Part shown: positions 23,335 to 35,332 of the stretch, piece after piece
Layout: every line of letters begins with the position of its first letter
Numbering within the stretch: position 1 is the stretch's first letter
Origin: Sapria himalayana
Taxonomy: Eukaryota > Streptophyta > Magnoliopsida > Malpighiales > Rafflesiaceae
Length of the DNA stretch: 64,000 nt
Assembly: GCA_029783825.1 (NCBI GenBank)
Contig: JAREIK010000506.1
Location: 512,502 to 576,501 of the forward strand
Direction: 5' to 3'
Translations under genes and position numbers: made by a program
Notes under the pieces: model-generated
Told to the model about the DNA's origin: nothing
Database searches by the model: none
Seen by the model: the letters and a program-made list of their open reading frames with translations, nothing else

Positions 23335-24960
23335 TATAAAATAGTTCCACCAATCTCCAAGATATACTTAAAATCATGATACCACACATCATATTGAAAT
23401 TTCTTTCAGATGCCTTAAATGATTTCTTACTAATAGGGGTTTCATAAAAATAACTGCTAGGTTGTCTGCTAATACTACTTTAATCACTATTATCTGATAT
23501 TTAAATTGAATGTATAAACTTTTTATATCCTCAAAGTTCCTTCAAGTTAATAACCATTTCACAATTATCACAATAAAATATATTATGCAATTGTACAAAG
23601 AGAATAACAACTAGATTGATCAAAAATTGTACATAATTCACCTTATGAATCCACTTCTCAAGGTAAACACATAACCCACATAAACTTGCTCTTGTTCTAA
23701 TCTAATCTAAAATCCAAGTCTGTAAATCTAACAAATAATAGATTATCTGATTAGTATACCAATATATAATCTCTTATCCTTTTTAGATATTTAATTATAT
23801 TATTTACTACTATTGAATATTCTTGTTATGCGTTTGGTTGATACCAAATAACAATGCCTATGATAAAATACATTTTTGATCTAGTAATAATTATTGCATA
23901 CATCAAACTTCTTACTGCATATGCATCGGTAATTATATTAATTTTCTCTCATTAGTCATTTTGAGATACTAATCATTTCATAAAGCAATTCATATCTGAA
24001 GAAAAAAATTCTTTTAATCTTACATGCTAAAATAAATCAATATCTAATTGATATAAATAACTTAAGAGAAATTAAATATTTTTTTAATTGTAATCTTACA
24101 AAAACTTAATCCTAAGAATATGATCAGCTTTCCCTAGATATGTCATATCAAAAAAAAACTAGACATCTATACCTTGAAGAAAGACAACAAAGCAACATAA
24201 TTTTCAATGAATAATATGTCATCAATATATAACAACAAGAATATCACCAAACTACAGCTATTGTTCATATACATAGAATACTCATTGTAATATTGATCGA
24301 AGTCATATGCCATAATAGCTCAATTAAAAAAAAAAACATTCTATGATCTAGATATCTATTTTAGTCCATAAATAAATTTTAATTCATACAAATGCTCTTA
24401 GCCCTTTTCTATTAAACCATCATCATATAGATGTATTCTTCTAAAAAACTCATTAAGAATATAATATTTATGTCTATTTTGTAAATCTAATAATCATAAT
24501 GAACTATAATAGATAAGTATAGGGATAAACTCTATCATTGTTACTAACAAAAAATTTCTCATAAATAATTGTCATTCTGAGTTGTCTTTTCCAACAAGCA
24601 TAAACTTTTAAGTATCAACGATATCATCTTTCTTTTTTATTTATAGATTCACATGCAAATGATAAGTTTCTCCTTCAAGCGATTCAATAAGGTTCTAAGA
24701 GTGATTGGAGTTCATGAACATAAACTATACCTCTAGTCCACTAGCCATTTGTCACATCTCAACATCTTTATTTTAAAGTGTTTTATCATATCCATTGGGA
24801 TCAGTGTCAATAATTTTGACATAAGACTCAAGAATATATGTCATGAAATTTGATGAATAATCCTCTCATTAGATGAGATACTCCACTTAATTGTAAACTT
24901 TTAATGGTATGTTATGGAGTTACTAATCCGTGGGAAGTATGATGAATATCACCCTCAGAC
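23335..24960 (-). pseudogene. Degenerate Copia pol (reverse transcriptase - RNase H)
   Basis: Reading the minus strand from high to low coordinates gives Copia landmarks in order. The RT region has GLIEKG and LKFIYGLK followed by ISRS (about 24400-24340), then FLLLYIDDILFIE with the YxDD box (about 24240-24190). FDMTYLGKADHILRIK follows near 24140, then AVRSLMYAIIITRS (about 23900) and IIKYLKRIRDYILVY with SDNLL (about 23770). RNase H-like TDLDF is near 23710 and NLAVIFMKPLLVRNHL near 23430, the last resembling the usual DPFTKPL end. Stops and frameshifts separate them. A GC-rich hAT relic interrupts the region to the right. Confidence 0.75.
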
Positions 24961-25034
24961 TGCACATTTAGCATGTCAATGATAAGTCCATAAAATCCTT
25001 CATTGTCAAATGGGTGGTGATGTTAGACCAACAA

Positions 25035-25495
25035 ACCAATTTTTTTCATGCTCATATGAGCTTGTATTGTACAAAGCACGGTATGCTACAGTAACAATGA
25101 CATGCCTTGCACAAGATTCACTAAAGGGCAGCACTTGCATGGCTTGCAGCACAAAAATAGCCTAAGTTTAGGCTGGTTTGGGCTAGATCAGGTCAGGGAT
25201 ATTCTAGGTTGAGATAATTCTTAACTTTAAATAAAAATTAAGGATGACATGACCACATAATCCCTAATTACTACATCGTGTGTCGCTCATCGTTAGGAAC
25301 ATGACCACATAACAGGATCCCAAGTCGTGCCTAGTAGGCACACGAGCCAAAGAGGCTCGACAAAGCACGACATGAATTGTGCTGAGGGTCCACAGAACAC
25401 AGCCCCGAGCAAAATTCTGAACCATGTATTGTCATGCACGCTTGAATAGTGTCGGACTTTAGGCCGTGCCTAGGTCACCGACTCTGTTGACAGCT
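25035..25495. mobile_element. Decayed non-autonomous hAT relic
   Basis: A GC-richer island in AT-rich DNA. It shares ordered blocks with 36290-36780 in hAT-C: AGCACGACATGAATTGTGCT-like, ACACGAGCC/ACACGTGGGC and GGTCAGG-type motifs. Its right edge (CTGTTGACAGCTATGA) looks like a decayed TTTGACACCTCTA terminus. No duplication could be recognised. Copia-like sequence on both sides suggests it inserted into the Copia relic. Confidence 0.5.
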
Positions 25496-25499
25496 ATGA

Positions 25500-26250
25500 T
25501 AAGGTTCAATATGATTATCAGCATTAATAAAACTCTCATGATATATTAAAATATCTAAGAAATTACATTGTAATATTTCTGCTTTTATTACTAGTATTTA
25601 AAAAGTTAAAATTAGTTTATGTCTCAAATTTTTTAGAAGAATCATATTAATAATAACAATTTAATCCTTTAACCTATAATATAAATTATATTTGGTTCAA
25701 ATAGGATATTTTACAACGAAATAAAATTTTACCAAGCATAGATATTTTTGCATATAAATCCTACAAGAATTCTATGATTTCTTAAACATTAAAAACTAAG
25801 ATGAAATCTCACGATGCAATAAATTATCTGAAAATAAGTATTAAGAAGCTTTTATATTTTTGCCTATAATGTTTGAATCTAAAAAAGGCTTTCAACGTAT
25901 GATATATAATAAATATATTCATAATTTGAATAAATATCAATAAATATAACAAAATACTCCAAACAACCACTCACTTAGATAGTTATTAGTTGACATAGAT
26001 CGTGAGGAATTAGTTCTAAAAAACTTAACAAAAAATGACTAAACAACATATTTTGGACAAGTGTTGTAGAGTTGAGGAGGATTCACAAGCATGAAATTTT
26101 CTATTTTTAATGAACCTAAACATTCATCTTCGAATAGTCTAGATATCTATATTAAATTTATGAAATAGGCACAAAAGCTAAAGATAGGTCTAATTTATTT
26201 GGGAAGGTGGTTTCTCCTTATATGACTAGACTAAACTTATTCAATTCAAC
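25500..26250 (-). pseudogene. Possible further Copia relic (integrase region)
   Basis: The minus strand shows weak similarity to the Copia integrase zone, such as an FCYIYxYLFKL-like stretch around 25930 where the family has YFVTFTDDYSRYG. It lies upstream of the RT relic in the correct order, across the hAT relic. Heavy decay makes this tentative. Confidence 0.3.
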
Positions 26251-27742
26251 TTGTTGGTTTGAAGAAGAAATTGAATAATTTATATACAAATTATAATTAA
26301 TGTGACAAAATTAATAACTTTTTTATTCAAATAAATTATTATAGAAATAAAAAATACATAAAAATAATATTTCAAAATTAAAAATAAATTTATTTCAAAC
26401 TAAAAACAATAATCTTTCACATCAATTGCCAGACCCTTTGGGGTATCGCCCATGTGAAAGGATGAATATTTTCATCACTTAGTTATCTAGTTTCATATGA
26501 CTATTATAAAAGATTACAAATATGATAAGCAATTATCATATCGACATACCAAGTCTGAATGAAAACTACCAGCAAACATGAACCAACAAGTAGGGCGTAA
26601 GATTTACATTACTTATTTACAATACTAAGATAAATAAGATAAAGCTTCTAATATCTTAATAACATTGAAAAAAAATTAATTTTTTTTTTTATATTTTTAC
26701 TCAAGTGATTTAGAGGCTAATTATGAAATATGAATATATTTTTAAAATTTGTTCCTCTAAGAAAGATTCAACATTGAAGATATTTCAATAATAAAAACTT
26801 TAGAAATTTTTTTGATAATACTCTCTATCAAGACTAATTCTTTAAGCAATTATATCTATATCAACTATTTATTCATAATAAATTTAAACAAATTAAGTTC
26901 TAATAATCTCTAGTCGATTCAAAATATCAATCATGTTTTCAACATATTTCCATGCTAGGATACTTTTAAAAATCATAATAATCATCAATTCACTCATAAT
27001 TTTATCCAGCAGCATAAATTAGTTTTAAACTTTTTTTAAAAGTAAACATCCTATCATTAATATTAGGGATGTAGTGCTAATATTAGAATATATTTAAACT
27101 ACAACAGCTTAGCATCTGACCATAATGACAGACTTCATATTTGACTGTCAATAAAATTTATTCGTGCTACGATTTATGAAAACAAATTAATATTTTTCTT
27201 ATGTTAAAATAATATAACGTTTTATTTTTTAATTGATATAATTAAACAGAGAAATGTTTACATAAAAAATGAATGGATAAAGGATTGAAAGTCATTCTTA
27301 ATCAATCAAAACCATAAAAATAACCGATTAGCTTTGAATATCAACAATTTAATGAAAATATCAACAATTTAATGAAAATATCAACAATTTATCATTTGTT
27401 AACATATTTAATCCTCTCAATAATGTTATCTTAGCAATTGATCTTAGCACACACCACTAATAATACTATTTTAGATGATTAATGAATAATAGTTAAGTTG
27501 CAAATAAAAATTATTGTATAATTTACAACTAAGTATTCATCATAACATAATTTCACATAAGAAATTTATAATTTAAATCTTGAATTATAAAAAAATTTAT
27601 TTTAATAATTCATAAAATTATAGAATTATAATTTATGCACAGTAGAGTTATTAGTCAATCAACTTGATAGGAAAGAGACGAAAACTAATATAAAAACCAG
27701 GTTGCGTTGCTTATAAACCAGCTTGAATTATCTAAAAATTAC
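26251..27742. other. AT-rich DNA with a short tandem repeat
   Basis: Between about 27338 and 27396 the unit AATATCAACAATTTAATGAA is repeated nearly three times. Nothing else was recognised. Confidence 0.5.
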
Positions 27743-28160
27743 TTAGCCCACATAAGCAATAATTGGGAAATCTACCACAAGCACCACAATAGAATGGTTT
27801 GCCAGGAGAGCCTTAACAAAAAAGATGTTACCAGAAAATCTATAATGGAATGGTTTGCCTCGGGCCTTGCACAAATATGATTTTCCACTATAAGCTCCAT
27901 CATAACATGGTTTGCCACGTTGTTTGCATGTCACTAATAGTTCAGCAATGACAAAATTTGCCTCAAAAATTAACAATAAAAATGGTTTTACTGAGCACAA
28001 GAACATATAGCTATTGGAAGTTCTGCATTGGGACGGGCTTAAACAACGCAATATCTTTAAACCATGCGAATGTGTCGGAACCAGATCACCGTGATATGGC
28101 TGGGAGGAATAACTCTGCCTGCAGGAGCCGGCCTCCGCCCGTAAGAAGAGGATCTTAATC
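27743..28160 (-). other. GC-richer open segment with a triplicated GKP-type motif; possible exon relic
   Basis: On the minus strand an open frame follows a splice-acceptor-like TTTATTATAG at about 28160 and runs to a stop at 27743; the first Met is at 28051. It contains RGKPCYDGAYSGKSYLC and RGKPFHYRFSGN, and a third copy (GKPFYCGACGRFPNYCLCG) in another frame near 27810-27755. The DNA units are about 60 bp each. The third copy has five Cys, so the ancestor may have been a Cys-rich repeat peptide. No family is recognised, and it could equally be non-coding. Confidence 0.3.
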
Positions 28161-30880
28161 TATAATAAAATTACATTTTTTTGCAACAAATAATGCCCGC
28201 GGCCCCAACACTCCAAAGAAATTGAAAATAATTTCAGTACAAATTATTTACTATCTAAAAATAATAGATAATCAGAAATATTAATTTTATTTACCACAAA
28301 CTTTGCCCAAAACAAAAATCGATCATTAGAAACAATAATAAAATATTAAAACATAAGTATAAATTAAAAATTAATACAATTTAAAAATTGAAAAAAACAA
28401 AATTCAAATTTCAAACATTAATAAAAAAAAAGTAGAAGCGGAATAAAATCACATTGAATTAATATAAATATAATAAAAATGAAAATCAAATATTAGAAAA
28501 ACAGAATTTCACTCCATCATTATATCATACAAAATATTAATAACTGAATTATAATTAACAATCAACTCACTGTTGTAACCACAATATAAGCAAAATCCTA
28601 GATAACAGGATTTAATTCTCTCAATCCATTTTATAAATATTTAAACATAAATAATTTCTAAATATACTATCAATCTCGTATAAAAAAGAACATTAACAAT
28701 AAAAGATAAAATAGATAACGATGCCACGCCCAATACCAGGAGTTAATTAATTACAAGAATGATAACATCATTTTTATTACTATAATATCTTAGAATTCCT
28801 TATAAGAATATAATTAAATTAAACAAAAATCAAAATAAAGAGAGCTGGGATGCATTCAACGGTTCATATAATCAATTCTCTTGCTGCCTAAATTAAAAAT
28901 TAATTTCTAAAAATAACATCACTTTGATACTTATAACTCACCAACAAGCATTAAACCTGATAATATATAATGAAAAGAGTGATCAGATTCTTATATATAA
29001 AAAATTTAGAATAATTTTTTAAAAAAAAATAGAATACTGTAGAAAATATTTGGAGCATTAGGATCTGTATTGTTAATCGAAAAAATTTAACAGAGCGCTG
29101 GTTCGTGTAAATTGATGCCCCAGGGAGCCCAACCAAGAGTTGCATTAAGCCCTGAGAGCTCGACAATCTGAAATGAGCTCTTGTTTGAGTAACATAAGCT
29201 CAGCTTCGAGCTAATTTAAGTTACAGGATCTCAAATGAGCTTCTGGCGCTCGCCAGGAAATAATCCACAAATATTCCGCAGCTAGTACAAAATATAATAA
29301 TTTTGAAAATTAGAAATAAGAAAACTTTTTAAAATACAATGATAAGAATGTCTAAAAATACTAATAGATAGTAAAATTTAATTTTATTATTCATCGCTTT
29401 CAATTTTTTAATAATTAAAATTAACTTTGAAATATTATCAAATTCTACGTCATAAACAGTCACCATTCTAGAAATTAAATTATATTTTTCTATTCATTAT
29501 GCCAATTCACCTATAAAAGAAACCCAAAATGACAATTTAAATGCTAGAACTTCTGAAATCATGGCAAGAGCTAAACGTCAAACCTCAAACTCAATTCAAG
29601 AAGGCATTAAGCCCTTAACATTTCTCAACTCAAGCATAGATACCATGCCAAGGAGCACTGATTTCAAGCCGCAGGCACCAACAGTAAAGTGAACTAGAAC
29701 ACTAAGACAAATAAAATGCATGACACTTTAAAATAAAATACAAGTACCATTTAATTTATTATACGTAAACAATAAATTATCCAAGAGGGCATTACTGAGC
29801 ATCCAAATATACAATCCAACAAATCAAAATTAATTTAAATTTCTGGCATAAATTATATCTTGATATACAAATAAGACATTAGTTATTACTTGGATTTACC
29901 TGATATTTATCAGATTATAGATATGAAAGTTGGTCATGGCGAAGGATAATTTAACACATTAAAAAAGATCAAGAAAGCCATGCATACAAAAAAAGGCAAA
30001 CTGATTAATATTTCAGATAGCCATGAAAAGAGGCTAGAAAAATAAAAAGGCAGCAGCCAATAAACTGAGCCGAAGAGAAAATATAGAGACATACGTGATT
30101 TATGAGTTGTCTCGTAATCATTTTATGTAGCAAAATCAATAAAACCTGGCTCGAATGAAAAAGAAAAAAAAAGTATACCCAGGGCATTATACTAATATTT
30201 AATCATAAATGAATACAAAATTAATAATTAATAGCTAGAATTGTGAAGTCATTATGCATTTCTTATAATCAAAACAAAATGTCTTAGAACAGCAGAAATG
30301 ATATTATAGTGGGATTTTTAATTTCAATAAAACAAAATAATGCAAAATTAACCAGTAGAAAACAAAACATAAAAACTAATCGCCAATGATAAGAAAAGAC
30401 AATTTGCTGAATTGAAATAGACATGCTAGTTTAATCCAAAATAAATCGTGTAAAAAATGGCCCTTATGCAAAGCAAATGAAATGGAAGCAGAGAGACCTA
30501 GAGGGGGCTGTCGTGGATCATAGTCGGTTAATTTAAACAGATGTTTACGAGATCAAATAACAAACTTAATAGGTCAGATAATAAATTAATTAACTGTGAA
30601 AATCTAACGAGATATAAAACAAAAATATTACAAAAAAAGTGCTTCAGAAGGAAGGCAGACAATCTGATTTGATCACGATCAATCATAATTGGCAGAATAT
30701 CCATTTTCTTTCCTCATTAGCACTTGAACAAAAAAATTAAAACTTGTTTAGCCATGGATTATGAAAAGCCTCATAGAGAAGATTAATGCTGTCAACAAAA
30801 TAAGTTCAGCCATATGCTTGTCAATAAATATATTTAAATCATAGGCTAAAAAAAGAACCAGAGTTTAAGCAAATATTCTT
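28161..30880. other. AT-rich DNA with several GC-richer islands
   Basis: Islands near 28190-28215, 28840-28905, 29090-29270, 29640-29700 and 30480-30530 stand out. On the minus strand several follow AG acceptor-like ends: TTTCAG before about 29165, GTTCTAG before about 29695 and GACAG before about 30520. This is compatible with small exons of a minus-strand transcript, but no protein family was recognised and frames do not clearly join. Confidence 0.3.
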
Positions 30881-31150
30881 AACTGGGCATTGTATAGGAG
30901 ATTTGGATAGCAAGAGTGCCATGAGTGATGAAAACACCCGATGGTAGACGAATTAAGATCGGAAGCAGAAAACGAATTCTGCGATCACAGGAAAAACCTA
31001 ATTAGGTTTGTTCCATATATATATAATAAACAGCTACGGGGGGGGGGGGAGGAGGGCGGAAGAGGTGTTTGCAGACCGCGGCAAGACGGGTTACAAGCAA
31101 AACACGGGCTGGTTGGGTAGGGTTAGAGGACAACCCGATTCTGACCAACG
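30840..31150 (-). promoter_or_regulatory. Promoter-like segment with possible first exon on the minus strand
   Basis: On the minus strand a GC-richer stretch with CTAACCCTACCC (about 31125-31110) is followed by a C-rich run (about 31036-31048), a TATATATATATGG box (about 31011-31023) and about 90 bases of leader-like DNA. An ATG then stands in a favourable CTCATGGC context at about 30930. It starts MALLLSKSPIQCP and meets a GTTAAG donor-like site. This is the usual order of a plant promoter and first exon; no product is recognised. It would fit the exon-like islands to the left. Confidence 0.35.
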
Positions 31151-31420
31151 GCCAAGGGGAAACACATTTAAGATTCAATATTTCAATATCTTCCTACTCT
31201 AACTCATCCCCATTATTAATTATTAAACTTGTTGAGTCTGCTTGTTGAGTCTGCTTGTTTTGTCTGCTTGTCTTAACTTGTAACTTGTTGATGTTTTGTC
31301 TTAACTTGTCTTAACGCAACGGCCAAGGGGAAACACAGTTAATCTGGTATTAGTTCATAGTTATGTTTTGTCTTAACTTGTAACTTGTTGAGTCTGCTTG
31401 TCATTAATTGTATTACACGA
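31140..31420. repeat. Local duplications (CTTGTTGAGTCTG and ACGGCCAAGGGG units)
   Basis: CAACGGCCAAGGGGAAACAC occurs at about 31145 and again at about 31315. TTGTTGAGTCTGCTTGT and TTTTGTCTTAACTTGTAACT occur several times in 31225-31400. The stretch arose by several short duplications. Confidence 0.75.
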
Positions 31421-31520
31421 AACAAAACCCAACAAACATTAAAAATTTGGCCACCTATATATTAGGATCAATATAATTTTGTAATTTTTAATTAATTTTA
31501 AATATCATACAAATCACAAT

Positions 31521-31715
31521 TAACCAATGATTAAAATATCAGTTTTTACGGATATATCGGTACTTGGATTTTACGGATATATCAGATATATCGAAGATAT
31601 ATCGGTGTGTATTTGTATATGAGCACCAATCAATGATTAATATATCGGTCTTAATGGATATATCGTTACTTAGAATTTACGGATATATCGAAGATATATC
31701 GGTGGATATATCGGA
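31521..31715. repeat. GATATATCGG-rich duplicated repeat
   Basis: Two copies of an about 100-bp unit begin with CCAATGATTAA (31524) and CAATGATTAA (31631). Each contains ACGGATATATCG...CGAAGATATATCGGTG. The word GATATATC appears nine times. Similar words occur in plant DNA transposon ends, but no terminal repeat was found here. Confidence 0.65.
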
Positions 31716-32259
31716 AATTTATATCATTGCAATTAACGATTGCATAATTATATTTATTGCTAAAACAAAAGTAAAAATAAAATGTCTAATATTATTTGTA
31801 AAGTCAAAGTTATTGGTAAAACGTCACCTTTCCCAGATTGAAAATTAATTTTAATTTATATTTCATAAAAGTAGATTTCTCTATTGAAAATATCTCAAAT
31901 TTTCTTTTTAGCTTGTATTTCATGGTAGTATTTTTTATTTATTGTTTTATTATTTAATTTTCTATTTTTAAATTATTTTTGTGAATTTTATTTTTATACC
32001 AATGATATCATATAGAGATTTAGAAATTAAATTTTAGTAAAATTATATCAAAAAGGTGATTGTGGTCTCAGTGTTTGATTTTTAAGAATATATTACACTC
32101 CTCTACTTACCTAGAAATTTTTTTTTTTGTTTCAACAAAAATTATTACTATTATTCTTATTTACTATTCATAAAAAAGTGAAATAAATAGCAATAAAATT
32201 TGAAATAAAAAAAATAAATGAAAATAATTATTTATTATGAAAAATAAAAATTAATATAA
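31716..32259. other. AT-rich DNA, nothing recognised
   Basis: Precedes the Copia gag relic. A 5' LTR would be expected here or to the left, but no second LTR is available to define it. Confidence 0.35.
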
Positions 32260-32369
32260 TTTTGAGAAATGATAATTACTTAGATACAATTAAAAAAATA
32301 ATTATCAAGATTCTTGAAGTTAAATAAGATGAGTTGGATGGTAATGTGATTGTTGATCTATATTTGGCA

Positions 32370-32377
32370 CCAGCTGA
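32370..32377. repeat. MITE target site duplication, left copy
   Basis: CCAGCTGA, repeated exactly at 32940-32947. Confidence 0.93.
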
Positions 32378-32939
32378 TAGGGCTGTAACCGAGCCGAGCT
32401 ACTCGCTAGCTGTATGGCGTTCGGCTCGTTAGAAGCTCACTCGAACTCGTTTATTAAGTTAAACGAGCCGAGCCCGAACATCATTTTGAGGCTCGTAAGT
32501 TAAATGAGCCGAGCTCGAGCACCCTCAAACTCGGCTCGTCAGCTCGTAAACAGACTCGTGAATAGACTCATGAACAAGCTCATTAACCAGGCTTGTGAAC
32601 AAGCTCGTAAACATGGAGAAGGCTTGATGCACAACAAATTTTTCCTACAAATGAACATGATGAATATTTTAACTTTTGAACTTCAAACAAGTTAATTGAA
32701 TTTTTATTATCCTATCTTTTTAATTTAGTTGTATCTTGGTTATTTTAGATGAATATTTTCTTTAATTTTCGAACATCATTTTGATGCTCGTAAGTCAAAC
32801 GAGCCGAGCCCGAGCACCCTTAAACTCAACTCGTCAGCTCGTAAACAAGCTCGTGAACAAGCTCGAGCCTACTCCTTTAAAACCGAGCCGAGCCGAGCCT
32901 GCCTAATACTCGGCTCGACTCGGCTCGGTTACACCCCTA
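32378..32939. mobile_element. Non-autonomous hAT MITE, 562 bp
   Basis: Left end TAGGGCTGTAACCGAGCC and the complement of the right end, TAGGGGTGTAACCGAGCC, differ at one base. An exact 8-bp duplication CCAGCTGA flanks it. The interior is rich in GAGCCGAGC and AGCTCG words and has no coding region. Two internal direct copies start at 32475 and 32770 (CGAACATCATTTTGA...), each about 105 bp and about 295 bp apart. It is inserted in the gag-like region of the Copia relic. Confidence 0.93.
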
Positions 32940-32947
32940 CCAGCTGA
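32940..32947. repeat. MITE target site duplication, right copy
   Basis: CCAGCTGA, identical to 32370-32377. Confidence 0.93.
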
Positions 32948-34754
32948 TAGATTATTATTGAGTATGATAGAAAAATATACGATAAAAAAAATTTGGGCTG
33001 CTCTCACAAAATTATACGAGGCAAAGTTACTCTACAATAAGATTTTCTTAAAGAAAAGATTTTACACTTTTTGATTGATTAAATTTATTATGGTATCCCA
33101 TTATATCAATACTTTGAATATTATATTTTCTCAACTTACTACGTCATGTCATAAAATAGAAAAAATTGAGCGTGCTAATATTTTAGTTCAAAGTCTATAT
33201 GATTTATATGATTAACTTGTAATTAATCTAACAAACTGTGTTCTGATAGGCAGTCTAATCTTCACCAACCACAAAGTAATATTGATTTATATGATTAACT
33301 TGAATATATACTATGACAAAATAAAGTAGTTGAATGGTTAAACAAAACTCTTAAAGAATATATAAGAGCAATATTGATGATTACAAGTCTACCCACCTCT
33401 TTTTAGATGAAATAAGCTAGTACTATATGTTATATGATAAATTAATCACTATTAACTATGATTAATTTGAAGATACCGATAAAGGTGTGAAATGATCGAC
33501 CATTAGATTACTCTACTTTAACAAGAATAAAGTTGGATCCAAAATCTAGAAAGTATATATTCTTAGGATATACTGAAAAAGTAAAGAGATATTACATATG
33601 AGATTTCACTAACCACAATGTAATTATAAGTAAATATGTTATATTTGTAGAAAATTAACTACAAAGAATAGATGACGATGATAGCATGTTAAAAAAAGAT
33701 TTTGAAAATATCATTGTCCAAGTAAATAATAATCATTGGCTAAATGTTCCAAAATCTATAGAGGAAAAATCATAGCATGAAGCACAAGAGCAAGTCGAGT
33801 TTGAGGCTCCAGAAATTAGTCAGCCAGCACATGATAGAAGGTCGCTAACTTGGCACTCAAAGTATGTAATGAAGAGTAATATTGTATAATATTTTCTAAC
33901 AGATGATGGATAACCTTCAACATTGCATAAAACTTCAAATAGTTTAAATGCATCTTTGTGGATGAAAATAATGAAAAAAAACTATATCTTTACACAATAA
34001 CAAGACTTAGAACCGGGTATCATTACCACAAAAAAGAAAAATTTTTGGTTACAAATGAGTTTACAAGATTAAGCGAGATAGTAACGATCAAGTAAAATGA
34101 TATCGTGAATGATTGGTAATAAAGGGATAAACTCAGAAACAAATATTGAATTCAATGATAGTTTTTTTCTGATAGTTCATCTTGTAATAATTAGAGTAGT
34201 AATGACTTTGTGTGCTAAATTTGATTTACATTTAGAATAGTTAGATGTCAAAACTACATTCCTTCATAAAGAAATTGAAGAATACATTTATATGTTCCAG
34301 CTTGAAAATTTTGTTGAAATGGATAAGGAAAACTTAGTTTGTAAATTGAACAAATCTCTATATAGTCTAAAATAGACACCGATGTATTGGTATAAGAGAT
34401 TTGATTCCTTCATAATTAGCCTTATGTATAATAAATTCAGTTTAGACTATTGTACATACTAAAATGGGCTTGAGAATGAAAATAATTTTATCATTTTATT
34501 ATTGTATATGGATGACATGTTGATAGTGAGCCTCAATAAATATTGAATCTAAGAATTAAAAGCATAATTGGTTAGAGAGTCAGACTTTGATATGAAAGAC
34601 TTGGGACTATTAAATAAGATTCTAGGAATATAAATTTATCAAGACATGAACACTAAAATATTTGGCATTTCAAGAAAACTATTTTAACAAAGTTTTGCAA
34701 CACTTCGACATATAAGGTTGTAATCCAATTTTTACCCAACTTCTAATAAATTTC

Positions 34755-35090
34755 AAGTTATCATCAAGTATGTGTTCTAAATCATAAGAACTCACCACTA
34801 AGTTCAATTTACCTAGGATCTAATGCACTATTTTTTTAATGTATTATTCGGCATGCCTCTTATGATAACTAGTCTCACGTGAACTCTTGCAAGTTAATAT
34901 TTTTTTATAATATTTATATCATGCTGAATCTTCTTTGGTACTCCTAACATTTTTTTTTATTTTATTATAATAAAATGAGTCCAAACTATTAATATTTTTT
35001 TAGTTTTTTATTTTTTAGATATTTGGGTCGAGACAACCAGAGAAACCAAAATTTCGACAGTCTCGAACCTTTCCGTAAGATTTTTATTAT
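34755..35090 (-). pseudogene. hAT transposase N-terminal fragment (BED finger region)
   Basis: Only the first about 110 codons of the hAT-A type transposase can be traced, on the minus strand. Numerous small indels and T-tract expansions break the frame, and the zinc finger is not readable as one block. The catalytic region is absent. Confidence 0.65.
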
Positions 35091-35332
35091 TCATATTATA
35101 ATTTTTAATATTTATGTTTAAATTAATTTCGTAACCGTACTAAAAATTATTATTGGTCATTTAATTTTTATAATAGTTTTAAAATTATACTGTAATTAAT
35201 GTTTTTAAAATTATATATTAATTAAACTAAAACTAAATTCTAAAAATCTAAAATTTTAACTAAAATAAAAAAAACATAACTAAACATAATTTAAAAATTA
35301 ATACCCATAATATGTAAAATTATGTTTGCTTT

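Larger units (their letters stand above)
32260..34750 (+). pseudogene. Degenerate Copia gag-pol, split by a hAT MITE
   Basis: Removing the MITE at 32378-32947 joins gag-like coding on the plus strand: LYLAPADR, then IWAALTKLYEAKLLYNKIF (about 32990-33040), then FSQLT and HKIEKIERA (about 33130-33170). Integrase C-terminal DYSTL and KSRKYIFLGYTEKVKRYYI follow near 33505-33600. RT blocks are LDVKTTFLHKEIEEYIYM (about 34243-34297), ENLVCKLNKSLYSLK and LLLYMDDMLIVS with a YMDD box near 34505, and then DFDMKDLG. Protease and most of the integrase core are missing between about 33240 and 33340. Many stops. The right end abuts hAT-C DNA at about 34750. Confidence 0.8.

Noticed and set aside
32504..32695. 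63-aa ORF with a repeated RLVNRLVNRLMNKL stretch
   Set aside because: It is read from the GCTCGTAAAC-type repeats of the hAT MITE.
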